Assembly: GCF_900110415.1 (NCBI RefSeq)
Contig: NZ_FODR01000001.1
Coordinates: 620,001-684,000 of the forward strand
DNA: 64,000 nt
Source of the DNA: Mucilaginibacter sp. OK283
Lineage (GTDB): Bacteria > Bacteroidota > Bacteroidia > Sphingobacteriales > Sphingobacteriaceae
Direction: 5' to 3'
A program made the position numbers and the translations under genes. Every line of letters begins with the position of its first letter. The first letter of the stretch is position 1. Shown here piece after piece: positions 35,910-43,759 of the stretch. The notes under the pieces are model-generated. The model saw only the letters and a program-made list of their open reading frames with translations. It did not search any database and was not told the origin of the DNA.

Positions 35910-36692
35910 TTAAAGCTGCGCTACAAAATCCCTCATTGCCAGCCCTGGATCGGGCTGTTTCATAAAGGTTTCGCCAATTAAAAAGCCGTTAAAGCCGGCC
36001 AGCTTCAGGTGCCTGATGGTTTCCGGATCGCTTATGGCGCTTTCAGATATCTTCATGAATTCGGCAGGAATATGTTTGGCCAGTTGGTAGGATGTTTCTA
36101 CAGATACCGTAAAATCGGCCAGGTTGCGGTTATTTACGCCAATTGCATCCAGTTTTGGGTGAATGCTGCGCTCCAACTCTTCCAGGTTATGTACTTCGAG
36201 CAGCACGTTAAGGTTTAAACTTTTGGCAAGCGTGGCAAGCTTATCAATTTCTGCCGGGGTTAAAATAGCCGCTATCAGCAGGATAATATCGGCGCCCAAT
36301 GCTTTGGCCTCAATTACCTGGTATTCATCTATCATAAAATCCTTGCGCAAAACAGGGATGTTGTTTACAGAACGTGCCCGTTTTAAATCGGCTTTGCGGC
36401 CCATAAAAAAATCGCGGTCGGTTAATACAGATAGAGCGGATGCCCCTGCAACCGCGTAATCGGTTGTCACCTTGCTAACCCTTACCTTATCGTTAATAAT
36501 GCCTTTTGAGGGTGATTTACGCTTAAATTCGGCAATTATACCGGTACGGGCAGGATCAAGCAGAAAATCCTTAAATGAATACGTTTCCCTGTGGAAATAT
36601 TCAGACTCCTCCAGCTCAACGTATGAGATACGCCTTTTTGCGTATGCTACTTCCCTTTTTTTGTTGGCAACTATTTTATCAAGTATCGTCAT
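35910..36692 (-). CDS. trpC: Indole-3-glycerol phosphate synthase
   Basis: 260 residues, a complete TrpC (beta/alpha)8 barrel: IIAEFKRKSPSKGII (catalytic Lys and phosphate-binding region), SVLTDRDFFMG, PVLRKDFMIDEYQV, LLEVHNLEEL, IGVNNRNLADF and the phosphate loop FLIGETFMK. It converts carboxyphenylaminodeoxyribulose phosphate to indole-3-glycerol phosphate. It is the last trp gene here; trpF, trpB and trpA are not in the window, and trpD is absent between trpG and trpC, where a repeat cluster lies instead. Confidence 0.95.
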   Translation of the reverse strand: MTILDKIVANKKREVAYAKRRISYVELEESEYFHRETYSFKDFLLDPARTGIIAEFKRKSPSKGIINDKVRVSKVTTDYAVAGASALSVLTDRDFFMGRKADLKRARSVNNIPVLRKDFMIDEYQVIEAKALGADIILLIAAILTPAEIDKLATLAKSLNLNVLLEVHNLEELERSIHPKLDAIGVNNRNLADFTVSVETSYQLAKHIPAEFMKISESAISDPETIRHLKLAGFNGFLIGETFMKQPDPGLAMRDFVAQL

Positions 36693-36701
36693 AAAGCCTT
36701 A

Positions 36702-36894
36702 GCCCCCTAACCCCCTGAAAGGGGAATTTTTTGATTGAAAACTCTAACACTTACTGTCATCCTGAGGAACGAAGGATCTATCAGCTATGCATGACGATAG
36801 AAAAGTTCGTGAATAGATCCTTCGTGTCTCAGGATGACAGCCTTTTATTTTTGGATGTCATTTCCCCTTCAGAATCCGCGGATTTTACTACTCT
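36702..36894. repeat. Composite repeat between trpG and trpC, copy A2
   Basis: The right part repeats copy A1 of the 6-kb element: ATTTCCCCTTCAGAATCCGC near 36860-36880. The centre is a 28-bp near-perfect hairpin (36754-36840) with arms beginning CTGTCATCCTGAG and ending TCAGGATGACAG. The left edge (36702-36727) is a single CCCCCTAACCCCCTGAAAGG palindrome, the same unit as in the elements at 37496 and 48285. It has no ORF. Confidence 0.75.
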
Positions 36895-36922
36895 GGATTT
36901 GGATTGACAAATTTAATTATAA

Positions 36923-37537
36923 TTATTTCAGCCAGTTACCCATCATTTCTTTACCATACTCGGTCAATATCGATTCGGGGTGAAATTGTACGCCGCGCAC
37001 ATCATATTCGCGGTGCGATAATGCCATGATAGAATTATCCTCCTCGTCGATAGCCGTTACTTTCAATACCTCGGGTAAATCATTTGCGCTTACAACCCAC
37101 GAATGGTAACGCCCAACTTTAAAGCTATCGGGCAAATCGCGGAACAATTGCTCGTCGGTATCGGTCACTTTTATGGGGGTAGCAATCCCGTGCATAGGCT
37201 GGCTCAGGTTATAAAGGCTGCCGCCAAATACTTCGGCAATGGCCTGCTGCCCCAGGCAAACGCCAAATATGCTTTTGGTTGGCGCATATTTTTTGATCAC
37301 ATCCAGCAACAAACCTGCTTCAGACGGTATGCCGGGCCCCGGAGATAGGATGATCTTATCATATGCATCCACATCTTCCAAAGCAAATTTATCATTCCTC
37401 CAAACATCGCATTGCAGGCCAAGCTCATTAACCAAATGCACCAGGTTATAGGTGAAGGAATCGTAATTGTCTATTATCAGGATATTGCCGCCGGGGCCCC
37501 CCGGCCCCCTAAAGGGGGAGTTTGTATGTTCGTTCAT
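36923..37537 (-). CDS. trpG: Anthranilate synthase component II (glutamine amidotransferase)
   Basis: 204 residues. The class I amidotransferase domain starts at ILIIDNYDSFTYNLVH and has the nucleophile Cys in FGVCLGQQAIAEVFGG and the His-Glu pair in VQFHPESILTEYG. It supplies ammonia to TrpE for anthranilate synthesis. The first 18 residues (NSPFRGPGGPGGN region) are not part of the family; they are translated from a palindromic repeat (37496-37611) that also supplies the only ATG available. No other Met lies between the repeat and the conserved domain. This suggests an element insertion replaced the original start. Pairing with the attenuated trpE supports TrpG over PabA. Confidence 0.92.
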   Translation of the reverse strand: MNEHTNSPFRGPGGPGGNILIIDNYDSFTYNLVHLVNELGLQCDVWRNDKFALEDVDAYDKIILSPGPGIPSEAGLLLDVIKKYAPTKSIFGVCLGQQAIAEVFGGSLYNLSQPMHGIATPIKVTDTDEQLFRDLPDSFKVGRYHSWVVSANDLPEVLKVTAIDEEDNSIMALSHREYDVRGVQFHPESILTEYGKEMMGNWLK

Positions 37538-37611
37538 TTGTTATGTCGTAAAAAAATCTATCAATTATTTAATTTACCCACTATTGTTCCCCCTTCAGGG
37601 GGTTAGGGGGC
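37496..37611 (-). repeat. REPIN-like double palindrome overlapping trpG start
   Basis: Two inverted palindromes: GCCCCCTAACCCCCTGAAGG directly after the trpE stop codon (right end 37611) and, about 60 bases further on, a CCCCCTTTAGGGGG unit ending GGCCGGGGGGC at 37496. Each is a hairpin and the two are inverted relative to each other, as in REP doublets. The spacer contains the trpG start codon. A similar unit lies at 48285-48368 and a half unit at 36702. Confidence 0.8.
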
Positions 37612-39021
37612 CTACAATTCTTCCGCCAATTCCACTGCACGTCTTAACGCCGCAATTTTATTATCCACTTCTTTCAGTTCGCTTTCGGCAACAGAGCCCG
37701 CTACAATACCTGCCCCCGCCTGGTAGTGCAGGGTGTTGTTTTTGCTCAGGAACGAGCGGATCATGATGGCGTGGTTAAATTCGCCGTTAAAACCCATGAA
37801 ACCTATGGCGCCACTATAAAAGCTGCGTTTGGCTTTTTCATTTTCGTCGATAATTTCCATCGCCCTGTATTTTGGCGCACCGCTCAGGGTACCCGCTGGG
37901 TAAGTATCTGCAACTATTTTGAATGATGACACGCCGGGTAATAACTTACCGCTTACGTGCGATACCAGGTGGATAAGGTGCGAATAGTATTGTACTTCTT
38001 TAAACGCTTTAACCTGTACCTGCTCGCAATGGCGGCTCAGGTCGTTACGGGCCAGGTCAACAAGCATTACGTGTTCGGCCGATTCCTTGGGATCATTTTC
38101 CAGGTTGCGGGCTATCTCGGCATCTTTCACGTCATCTCCGCTGCGTTTAAAGGTGCCGGCGATAGGGAAGATGCTGGCCACATTATTTTTTATAGTGATT
38201 TGCGCTTCGGGCGATGAGCCGAAGATGCGGAAATCGCCATAATCAAAATAGAATAAATAGGGTGATGGGTTGATGGAGCGCAATGCCCGGTACACGTTAA
38301 ACTCATCGCCCTGGAAGGTACGGGAGAATGCCCTTGATGGCACTATCTGGAAAACATCGCCCCGGTAAATATGCTGCTTCATTTTTTCAACAATGGCGAT
38401 AAACTCCTCGTTGGTAAGGTTTGATTTTTCGGCTTCGCTGCTTTTAAAGCTGTACTCGGGGAAGTTTTTGTTTTTGATGAGGTATTCCAGTTTTTCGATA
38501 CCGCCGTTGGTTGGGCCGCCTTCGGCCTGGTTGTGGAAAATGTAAAGCTCGTTTTTAAAGTGATCCACAGCGATGATATAACGGTAAATGTGGTATTGCA
38601 TTACCGGAATCTGGCGAGGATTATCGTCGGTTTGTTTTAGTTTGATGGTTTCAAAATGTTCAACCGCCTCATGAGTAAAATAGCCAAACAAACCGTTTGA
38701 TATAATTTTCAACGGGTTGGCGTCGGTTTCAAAACTGCCCACAAATTGGTTAAGCTGGTCAATCAGTTCAAAGCTGCCGGCTTCAAGGCTTTCATGACTG
38801 CCATCGGGATAGTGCTTTTTTAGTATGCCGTTGTTGAGTACAAAGCCGGCAATAGGTTCGCAGCAAATGTAGCTTAAGCTATTTTCGCGACTGTGATAGT
38901 CCGAACTTTCCAGCAGCAGCGAGTTGGGGAATACATCGCGCAGGCGCAGGTAAATGCTCACCGGCGTGGTGGTATCGGCCAGTAGTTTTTTATAGGTGGT
39001 TGTTATTTTAAAAGTGCTCAT
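37612..39021 (-). CDS. trpE: Anthranilate synthase component I
   Basis: 469 residues. The N-terminal domain contains LLLESSD, the LLES motif of tryptophan feedback binding. The chorismate-binding domain (about 200-460) has VVEKMKQ-type helix (IVEKMKQHIYRGDVFQIVPS), GSSPEAQITI, FPIAGTFKRSG, HVMLVDLARND, AGTLSGAPKYRAMEII and GAGIVAGS. It converts chorismate to anthranilate with ammonia from TrpG. Expression is probably controlled by the leader peptide and terminator found just upstream. The stop codon abuts the palindromic element that precedes trpG. Confidence 0.95.
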   Translation of the reverse strand: MSTFKITTTYKKLLADTTTPVSIYLRLRDVFPNSLLLESSDYHSRENSLSYICCEPIAGFVLNNGILKKHYPDGSHESLEAGSFELIDQLNQFVGSFETDANPLKIISNGLFGYFTHEAVEHFETIKLKQTDDNPRQIPVMQYHIYRYIIAVDHFKNELYIFHNQAEGGPTNGGIEKLEYLIKNKNFPEYSFKSSEAEKSNLTNEEFIAIVEKMKQHIYRGDVFQIVPSRAFSRTFQGDEFNVYRALRSINPSPYLFYFDYGDFRIFGSSPEAQITIKNNVASIFPIAGTFKRSGDDVKDAEIARNLENDPKESAEHVMLVDLARNDLSRHCEQVQVKAFKEVQYYSHLIHLVSHVSGKLLPGVSSFKIVADTYPAGTLSGAPKYRAMEIIDENEKAKRSFYSGAIGFMGFNGEFNHAIMIRSFLSKNNTLHYQAGAGIVAGSVAESELKEVDNKIAALRRAVELAEEL

Positions 39022-39049
39022 GTTATGTTTTCAAAAATATATAAATAAA

Positions 39050-39080
39050 AAAACCCGGCGAATTGGGGTCGCCGGGTTTT
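39050..39080 (-). terminator. trp attenuator terminator
   Basis: On the minus strand AAAACCCGGCGA pairs perfectly with TCGCCGGGTTTT (12 bp) around CCCCAAT, followed by TTTATTT. It lies between the Trp-rich leader peptide and trpE, 29 bases before the trpE start, where only an attenuator makes sense. Confidence 0.88.
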
Positions 39081-39105
39081 CCACTTAGGTTTACAATTGA
39101 TTAGA

Positions 39106-39183
39106 TCATCGCTGACTAAAAACGTATCCGGCTGCCAAATTTAATTGGTGCCACCAGCTATTTTTATTTGTGTTTTTAATCAT
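39106..39183 (-). CDS. trpL: trp leader peptide with tandem Trp codons
   Basis: A 25-codon ORF (ATG at 39183, TGA at 39106) that begins MIKNTNKNSWWHQLN. Codons 10 and 11 are both TGG (Trp). Downstream of them, GCCGG (39128-39132) and GTTTTT (codons 21-22) can pair with CCGGC and GAAAAC in the 5' arm of the following terminator, making an antiterminator with a 4-base bulge. If ribosomes stall at the Trp codons for lack of charged tRNA-Trp, the antiterminator can form and trpE is transcribed; otherwise the ribosome covers that segment and the terminator forms. This is the classical attenuation design known from enterobacteria, read here directly from sequence. Confidence 0.85.
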   Translation of the reverse strand: MIKNTNKNSWWHQLNLAAGYVFSQR

Positions 39184-39191
39184 CGTGGCCA

Positions 39192-39221
39192 CAAATTTAT
39201 AAAGAAAAATGAATTATCAAA
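39192..39221 (-). promoter_or_regulatory. Candidate trp operon promoter
   Basis: On the minus strand TTTG (39218-39221), an 18-base spacer and TAAATTTG (39192-39199) match the Bacteroidota promoter consensus. The start site would fall near 39185, only a few bases before the leader peptide ATG, implying a leaderless or nearly leaderless message; an upstream promoter is also possible. Confidence 0.5.
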
Positions 39222-39254
39222 TTTTTTTGAAAGTTTATTTGTTGCTAAATCCTA

Positions 39255-39683
39255 TTAGCTACGTGGGATAAGTATAATACCGGCTAAAATTATCACTAAA
39301 CCTATCAAATAGAAGGTAACAATGGCTTTATGCCTGGCCTCGCCGGTGGCTGCTTTTTTTGATTTGCTATGACCAATGGTTATTAAAGCCAGGGCAATCA
39401 GCATGATAACCCAATGCTCTACAGTAAAATACCGGGTCACTTTATTTTTCATGGTTTCGCTGTTAAACTGTACCAGCGGGCTTACAAAATAAAGTATTAT
39501 GCCAATAAGCAACTGCGTATGTGCCGATATCATGGCAAACAAATTGAGTTTGCGGTTGCCGTTGGTATAAGGCTTTTTTCCTATCAGGCCAATAAGCGCA
39601 CCTATGATGGCTGCCAAAATTAAGGCCAGTACAATATACCTGAAACCCGAATGGAGATGTTGTAAAAAGCTATAAGCTGTCAT
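39255..39683 (-). CDS. Four-helix membrane protein, unknown
   Basis: 142 residues with four hydrophobic helices (about 14-34, 48-67, 86-103, 119-138) and a run of histidines at helix ends: LQHLHSGFRY, ISAHTQLLIG, FTVEHWVIML, ARHKAIV. The spacing resembles small cytochrome b-like or CopD-like membrane proteins that bind haem or metal, but no clear family signature is present. It lies upstream of the trp leader on the same strand and is preceded by another membrane protein gene, possibly an operon. Confidence 0.6.
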   Translation of the reverse strand: MTAYSFLQHLHSGFRYIVLALILAAIIGALIGLIGKKPYTNGNRKLNLFAMISAHTQLLIGIILYFVSPLVQFNSETMKNKVTRYFTVEHWVIMLIALALITIGHSKSKKAATGEARHKAIVTFYLIGLVIILAGIILIPRS

Positions 39684-39753
39684 GAGTTTAAAATTTGGCG
39701 TGAATATACAACAAAACCATTTTAGCTAAAACCCATGCGGATGATTTGACTAA

Positions 39754-40542
39754 TTATTGACTGGCCGCCGTTTGCGCTGGTTTATAAGTGCCGGCTATTA
39801 AAAATGCTATGCCGCTAAATGCCAAAGCCTCAAAGACGCTTGTCCATTCATTAGCCCTATCCACTATGGAGGTATCGAGCCCGCGTGGGATGTGCACCAT
39901 GATAAGCCATAAAAACAGCATTAAGCCTAACAAAGAGGCCGCCAGTTTTACCTTAAATTTAAACACAATAGCGGCGCCGGCAGCAATAAGGGCTATGCCC
40001 GCAAAATACACCCAGAATAAATGAAAAGGGAGCCACGATGGTACCAGCAGCGCTACAAATTTTGGATAAATAAAATGCTCGATGCCAAAAACAATCATGG
40101 TTGTAGCAAAAAAGTATGGGCCGGCGGGCCGTAACTTTTCTGTAACCGCATCAATGCCGCTTACTGTATCGGCAGGGAAGGAGGTAGCCACTATAAAGGC
40201 CCCGCCACACAAGGCCAGCAGTTTAAAGGCATCGTTCCATCCTGCCAAAAAAAACGGGTTCATTTTAATATTGTATGGTATGTGTGAGAGGATAATCATC
40301 AACAGCATGAATGCCCCCAGGTAATCGGCAACTATATGTGAGTTGATGCCCGAAATAATAGCGGCCGATATCAGTATCATCAAAATGCCTGCTACACACA
40401 TGCAAAAAGTGCTTTGCCCTATAAATGCCGGCTCGGGAGGCATAATAACCGGCCTGAAACCAGAGCAGATAAATTGTTGAACCGCGATTGAAACTAACGC
40501 AATAGCAAAAAACAACCGCCACAGTCTATTATAGGTTTCCAT
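39754..40542 (-). CDS. DoxX-like multi-pass membrane protein
   Basis: 262 residues with seven or eight hydrophobic helices. The arrangement looks like two DoxX-type halves: GIEHFIYPKFVALLVPSWLP is typical of the second. An N-terminal first helix carries a QQFICSGFRPVIMPPEP loop. DoxX-like proteins have varied and mostly unknown roles, some in quinone or redox metabolism. The gene precedes the 142-residue membrane protein by 70 bases on the same strand. Confidence 0.65.
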   Translation of the reverse strand: METYNRLWRLFFAIALVSIAVQQFICSGFRPVIMPPEPAFIGQSTFCMCVAGILMILISAAIISGINSHIVADYLGAFMLLMIILSHIPYNIKMNPFFLAGWNDAFKLLALCGGAFIVATSFPADTVSGIDAVTEKLRPAGPYFFATTMIVFGIEHFIYPKFVALLVPSWLPFHLFWVYFAGIALIAAGAAIVFKFKVKLAASLLGLMLFLWLIMVHIPRGLDTSIVDRANEWTSVFEALAFSGIAFLIAGTYKPAQTAASQ

Positions 40543-40775
40543 AAAGAAATATAGGTTATATATTGGATTTCACATGCAATTTACAAAATCAATAACTCAT
40601 TTTGTTCAATGAACTAAAATATTCTTTGTTATAGTTAAATGTGCATCGTCGAAACAAAAACCTGCCTTTTTTGACCGGATATTTTGCTGCTGTTTTTGGC
40701 ATGCAGGCAACAGTGCCTTTGTTATTAAGCAATATTAATATTAAAAATGAAGCTCACTTCAGGGCAATAGTGAGT

Positions 40776-41399
40776 TTAGTACATTTTGCGGTAAAACTCC
40801 TTAACCATTCCGGCCGGATCAATAGAACGATTGATGGCCGACGAAACCGCTATGCCGTAAATGCCTGTTTTAAGTAATAATTCAACATCCTGTAATTGGA
40901 TTCCACCGGTTGCAATAACCGGAATTTCGATGGGGGCTTTTTCCAATTGACGGTAGCCATCGTAACCCAGCAAGGGGAAATTATTCGGCCTGGTTTCAGT
41001 ATGGGCAAACGGCCCCAGTGCACAGTAATCAACCACGCCTGAATGCTGGGTTTTTAGCAGGCCGGCCAGGTTAGTAGCCGATGCTCCAAAGGTTTTATCT
41101 TCGCCAATTGCTTCGCGGATAGTGCTAAAATCGGCACGCTGGTCTTCAATGTGCACACCCTGGGCATCAACTTTATCAAGCAGGTGATAATGATTGGTAA
41201 TGATAAGGGTAGCTCCCCAGTCATCACAAATAGCTGCTATCTGGTCAATTTCGGCAACCAGTTCGTTGTCTGATTTAGTCATACATCGATATTGTATCCA
41301 GTTGGCGCCTGCACTACAGGCAATTTCAACCTGTTGTGTATGGCTGCGCTGCGGCATGTCCTGTGTGATGTAATGAAACCTGGATATGTATTTTTTCAT
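40776..41399 (-). CDS. thiE: Thiamine phosphate synthase (divergent)
   Basis: 207 residues of the ThiE/TenI barrel. Readable motifs: GANWIQYRCMTKSDNELVAE (usual LREK region), TLIITNHYHLLDK (usual ND motif is changed), QGVHIEDQRADF, FGASATNL, VDYCALGPFAHTETRPNN, and ATGGIQLQDVELLLKTG. ThiE joins the pyrimidine and thiazole phosphates to form thiamine phosphate. Several usual active-site positions differ, so a TenI-like role is possible. It lies within a thiamine-linked gene set but has no other thi biosynthesis gene beside it. Confidence 0.75.
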   Translation of the reverse strand: MKKYISRFHYITQDMPQRSHTQQVEIACSAGANWIQYRCMTKSDNELVAEIDQIAAICDDWGATLIITNHYHLLDKVDAQGVHIEDQRADFSTIREAIGEDKTFGASATNLAGLLKTQHSGVVDYCALGPFAHTETRPNNFPLLGYDGYRQLEKAPIEIPVIATGGIQLQDVELLLKTGIYGIAVSSAINRSIDPAGMVKEFYRKMY

Positions 41400-41404
41400 T
41401 TCGG

Positions 41405-41540
41405 TGGTGTGTTGCCTGGTTCGAGGTTCGGGGTTTGGGGTTCGTGGTTCGTGTTGCGAGGGGCGGGTTGCCGGTAAAATGTCGAACCCCGACCCTCGAG
41501 CCCCGCAACCCGACCCCCGAGCCCCGCAACCCGAACCCCG
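41405..41540. repeat. GC-rich inverted and direct repeats between thiE and the phosphatase gene
   Basis: The left part repeats GGTTCG-type units (GGTTCGAGGTTCGGGGTTTG), the right part the reverse (AACCCCGACCCTCGAGCCC, then CCCCGAGCCCCGCAACCCG twice). The two halves can pair into a long imperfect hairpin. It has no ORF. It may act as a transcript end for the phosphatase gene. Confidence 0.7.
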
Positions 41541-41542
41541 GA

Positions 41543-43261
41543 TTACCTGATTACCTCGCTAATGGTTTTGCCAATGCAGCCATCGGGGGCTTGTATGTGT
41601 AATAGTGATGCCACGGTAGGGGCAATATCCGTCATGTGGGTTTGGCGTGTGGTATTGCCATGGTTAATGCCCCAGCCCATAAATACCAGCGGTATATGGG
41701 TGTCATATGGCGCCCAGGTGCCATGGGTTGTTCCGGTTGCTCCGTGCCCCGAGTAATAGCCTGGTTTTAATACGATTTGTATCACGCCACTATGCTCGGT
41801 GTTATAACCATTTATAATGCGGCTGCGCAAATCAACCGGGATAGTCGCGGCGTTTGCGTTTTGCATATCAACGGCAAATTGTACAGCCGGTTGTTTTTGC
41901 AGATAGTTTATACAGTCAAGTTTTATCGCCTCTTCGCTGATGCCTGCTTTTTTGATGGCGGCATTGTTAAGGTTAACCTGGTAATTATCCATGCTGATAA
42001 CCAGGTTTTGAACCTTGTACTTGTCGTTCAGCATGGTGTTCATTTCTTTCTGCGCAGCGGCATCGTCCCAGGTTCCGGCAGGTACGTTGTGATCTTTCAG
42101 GAAGTTGGCGTTATGCGCAGCGCCATGGTCGGCGGTTAAAAATACCGAGTAACTGCCTTTGCCCAGGGTGCCATCCAAATAAGCAAAAAAGGCGGCCAGG
42201 TCATGATCAAGCCTTAGGTAAGTGTCCTCTATCTCTACAGAGTTAGGGCCAAACTGGTGCCCTATATAATCTGTAGATGACAGGCTTACGGCCAAAAAGT
42301 CGGTAACTGTATTGCTGCCTAATTGTTCATTTGCTATAGCCGCTTTAGCCATATCAAGCGTCATCGAATTGCCGTAAGGTGTAGACCGGATCATGCCTAA
42401 GTGACCATTGTACAATGCCGATGTATTAACCGGCATGGTTGGTGCACTGGTGCCGGCAAACTTGCCTTCGTATTTGCCGCTGTTATCGGGGGCGCTTTGC
42501 AGGTAAGTGGCTATAGGGTAAAGGGTATTCCAATCCTGTTTAAGGTATTTTTCGGCAATTTTTTGGCTGTTAAAGTTTTTAACCCAGGCAGGCAAATCGG
42601 TCATGTAGTAAGTGCTGCTTATCCAGTTGCCGCTGGTGTCATCAAACCAATAAGCGGCATTGGCGGTATGCCCGGCAGGCAGAATGCCACCGCGGTCTTT
42701 TAACGCGATGCCAATAACTTTTGAGCGGAAATTGGTTGCCAATCTAAGCTCGTCAGTAACGGTAGTTACCAGCAAATTGCGTGGCGACATTTGGCCGGCC
42801 TTTGAGGTGCTGCCAACGGCGGTTACCGTGCTATCATCTGTGCAATACATTGATTTTCCGGTAGCTTGCACAATAAAATCATTGCCCGCAATACCATGAA
42901 TGGCCGGCACCGATCCGGTGTATATGCAGGTGTGGCCGGCGGCGGTTACCGTGGGGATATAATCAATATTGGTATTCTCGCAGGTAAAGCCCTCGCCAAG
43001 CATTCGTTTAAAACCGCCATCTTCGTAACGGTCAAAATAGCGGTACAGGTAATCCCACCGCATTTGATCAACCACCAAGCCAATAACCAGTTTGGGGCGG
43101 GGCAGGCCGGTAGGCATGGGTATAGCGCGTTCGCGGTGGTAGGTAATTTCGCTATCGTTGTTCCTCCTGCTGGTATGTTTATGTTTTTTTTTGTGAGATT
43201 GTGCCGATGCCGAAAGAGAGGCAGTGGCTAAAATTAAAAGCAACAGATATTTAAGCTTCAT
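41543..43261 (-). CDS. PafA-like alkaline phosphatase
   Basis: 572 residues: signal peptide (MKLKYLLLLILATASLSASA), a basic linker, then the alkaline phosphatase fold. Motifs: LVIGLVVDQMRWDYL (metal Asp65), IPTVTAAGHTCIYTG (Thr106 as likely nucleophile), HGIAGNDF, and ALKDRGGILPAGH with the Lys and Arg of the PafA phosphate pocket. LTADHGAAHN and GYYSGHGATGTTHGTW supply further metal ligands. PafA is a periplasmic phosphate monoesterase acting on many small molecules. Between thiE and the thiamine uptake genes, it could release thiamine from its phosphates for import, which is inference. Confidence 0.88.
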   Translation of the reverse strand: MKLKYLLLLILATASLSASAQSHKKKHKHTSRRNNDSEITYHRERAIPMPTGLPRPKLVIGLVVDQMRWDYLYRYFDRYEDGGFKRMLGEGFTCENTNIDYIPTVTAAGHTCIYTGSVPAIHGIAGNDFIVQATGKSMYCTDDSTVTAVGSTSKAGQMSPRNLLVTTVTDELRLATNFRSKVIGIALKDRGGILPAGHTANAAYWFDDTSGNWISSTYYMTDLPAWVKNFNSQKIAEKYLKQDWNTLYPIATYLQSAPDNSGKYEGKFAGTSAPTMPVNTSALYNGHLGMIRSTPYGNSMTLDMAKAAIANEQLGSNTVTDFLAVSLSSTDYIGHQFGPNSVEIEDTYLRLDHDLAAFFAYLDGTLGKGSYSVFLTADHGAAHNANFLKDHNVPAGTWDDAAAQKEMNTMLNDKYKVQNLVISMDNYQVNLNNAAIKKAGISEEAIKLDCINYLQKQPAVQFAVDMQNANAATIPVDLRSRIINGYNTEHSGVIQIVLKPGYYSGHGATGTTHGTWAPYDTHIPLVFMGWGINHGNTTRQTHMTDIAPTVASLLHIQAPDGCIGKTISEVIR

Positions 43262-43759
43262 TTTTTTGTTTTTGGATCGCCAAATATCAACAATGAAATT
43301 AAAAAGCCATATGAAGTTTATGTTAAGTATGGGTTTTGTTACAAATAAGAATCAGAATTAAGAGTCAAGAATCAAGATAGAGAATTTGCGTTGAATAGTT
43401 AAGGGCCGTAAGTTGTTATTTAATAAGAGCTAACGGATAGCTTATAGCGTTGGGAAGTTATAGGCATCAAACATAACTTATTTTATTTGCAGATACGGGA
43501 GCCAGGGGAGACTTGTGTTGGTCGGCAAGAGGTACAAATATTTGGATTCGCGCAAATTGTGCGGTCAGTTTTAGTGTTAACCATGTTAAAACATCAAGGT
43601 ATTGATAATGAGGTTTTTATATATAAATATAGCTGAAATGTGTTAAGTTGTGTTAACCCAACTATGTGCGACCTGTTATTTAATTTCACATATGTTTTTG
43701 TCGGATAGAAAATATATGAGTTAGCTTTAAGCTTTGGGCATTCTGCTTTCAGCTTCTGT
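43262..43759. other. Intergenic region with repeats
   Basis: About 500 bases without a supportable ORF. Contains AATTAAGAGTCAAGAATCAA (43356-43375), a dispersed repeat with inverted relatives near 44985 and 55245, and two GTGTTAACC motifs (near 43575 and 43635), the second within AGTTG-N9-CAACT-like symmetry. The promoter of the phosphatase gene is probably in the left third. Confidence 0.45.

Noticed and set aside
36923..39021. Assigning the pair to p-aminobenzoate synthesis (pabB/pabA)
   Set aside because: The LLES feedback motif, the Trp-Trp leader and the neighbouring trpC all point to anthranilate synthase.
41405..41470. GGTTCGA-type strings resembling tRNA T loops
   Set aside because: No acceptor, D or anticodon arm can be drawn; the strings belong to the repeat.
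41405..41540. Regular GC-rich repeats that could be taken for a CRISPR array
   Set aside because: Units are short, unequal and inverted relative to each other, with no unique spacers and no cas genes nearby.
42866..43231. A 121-codon plus-strand ORF opposite the PafA-like gene
   Set aside because: It lies wholly antisense to well-supported coding sequence with clear motifs.
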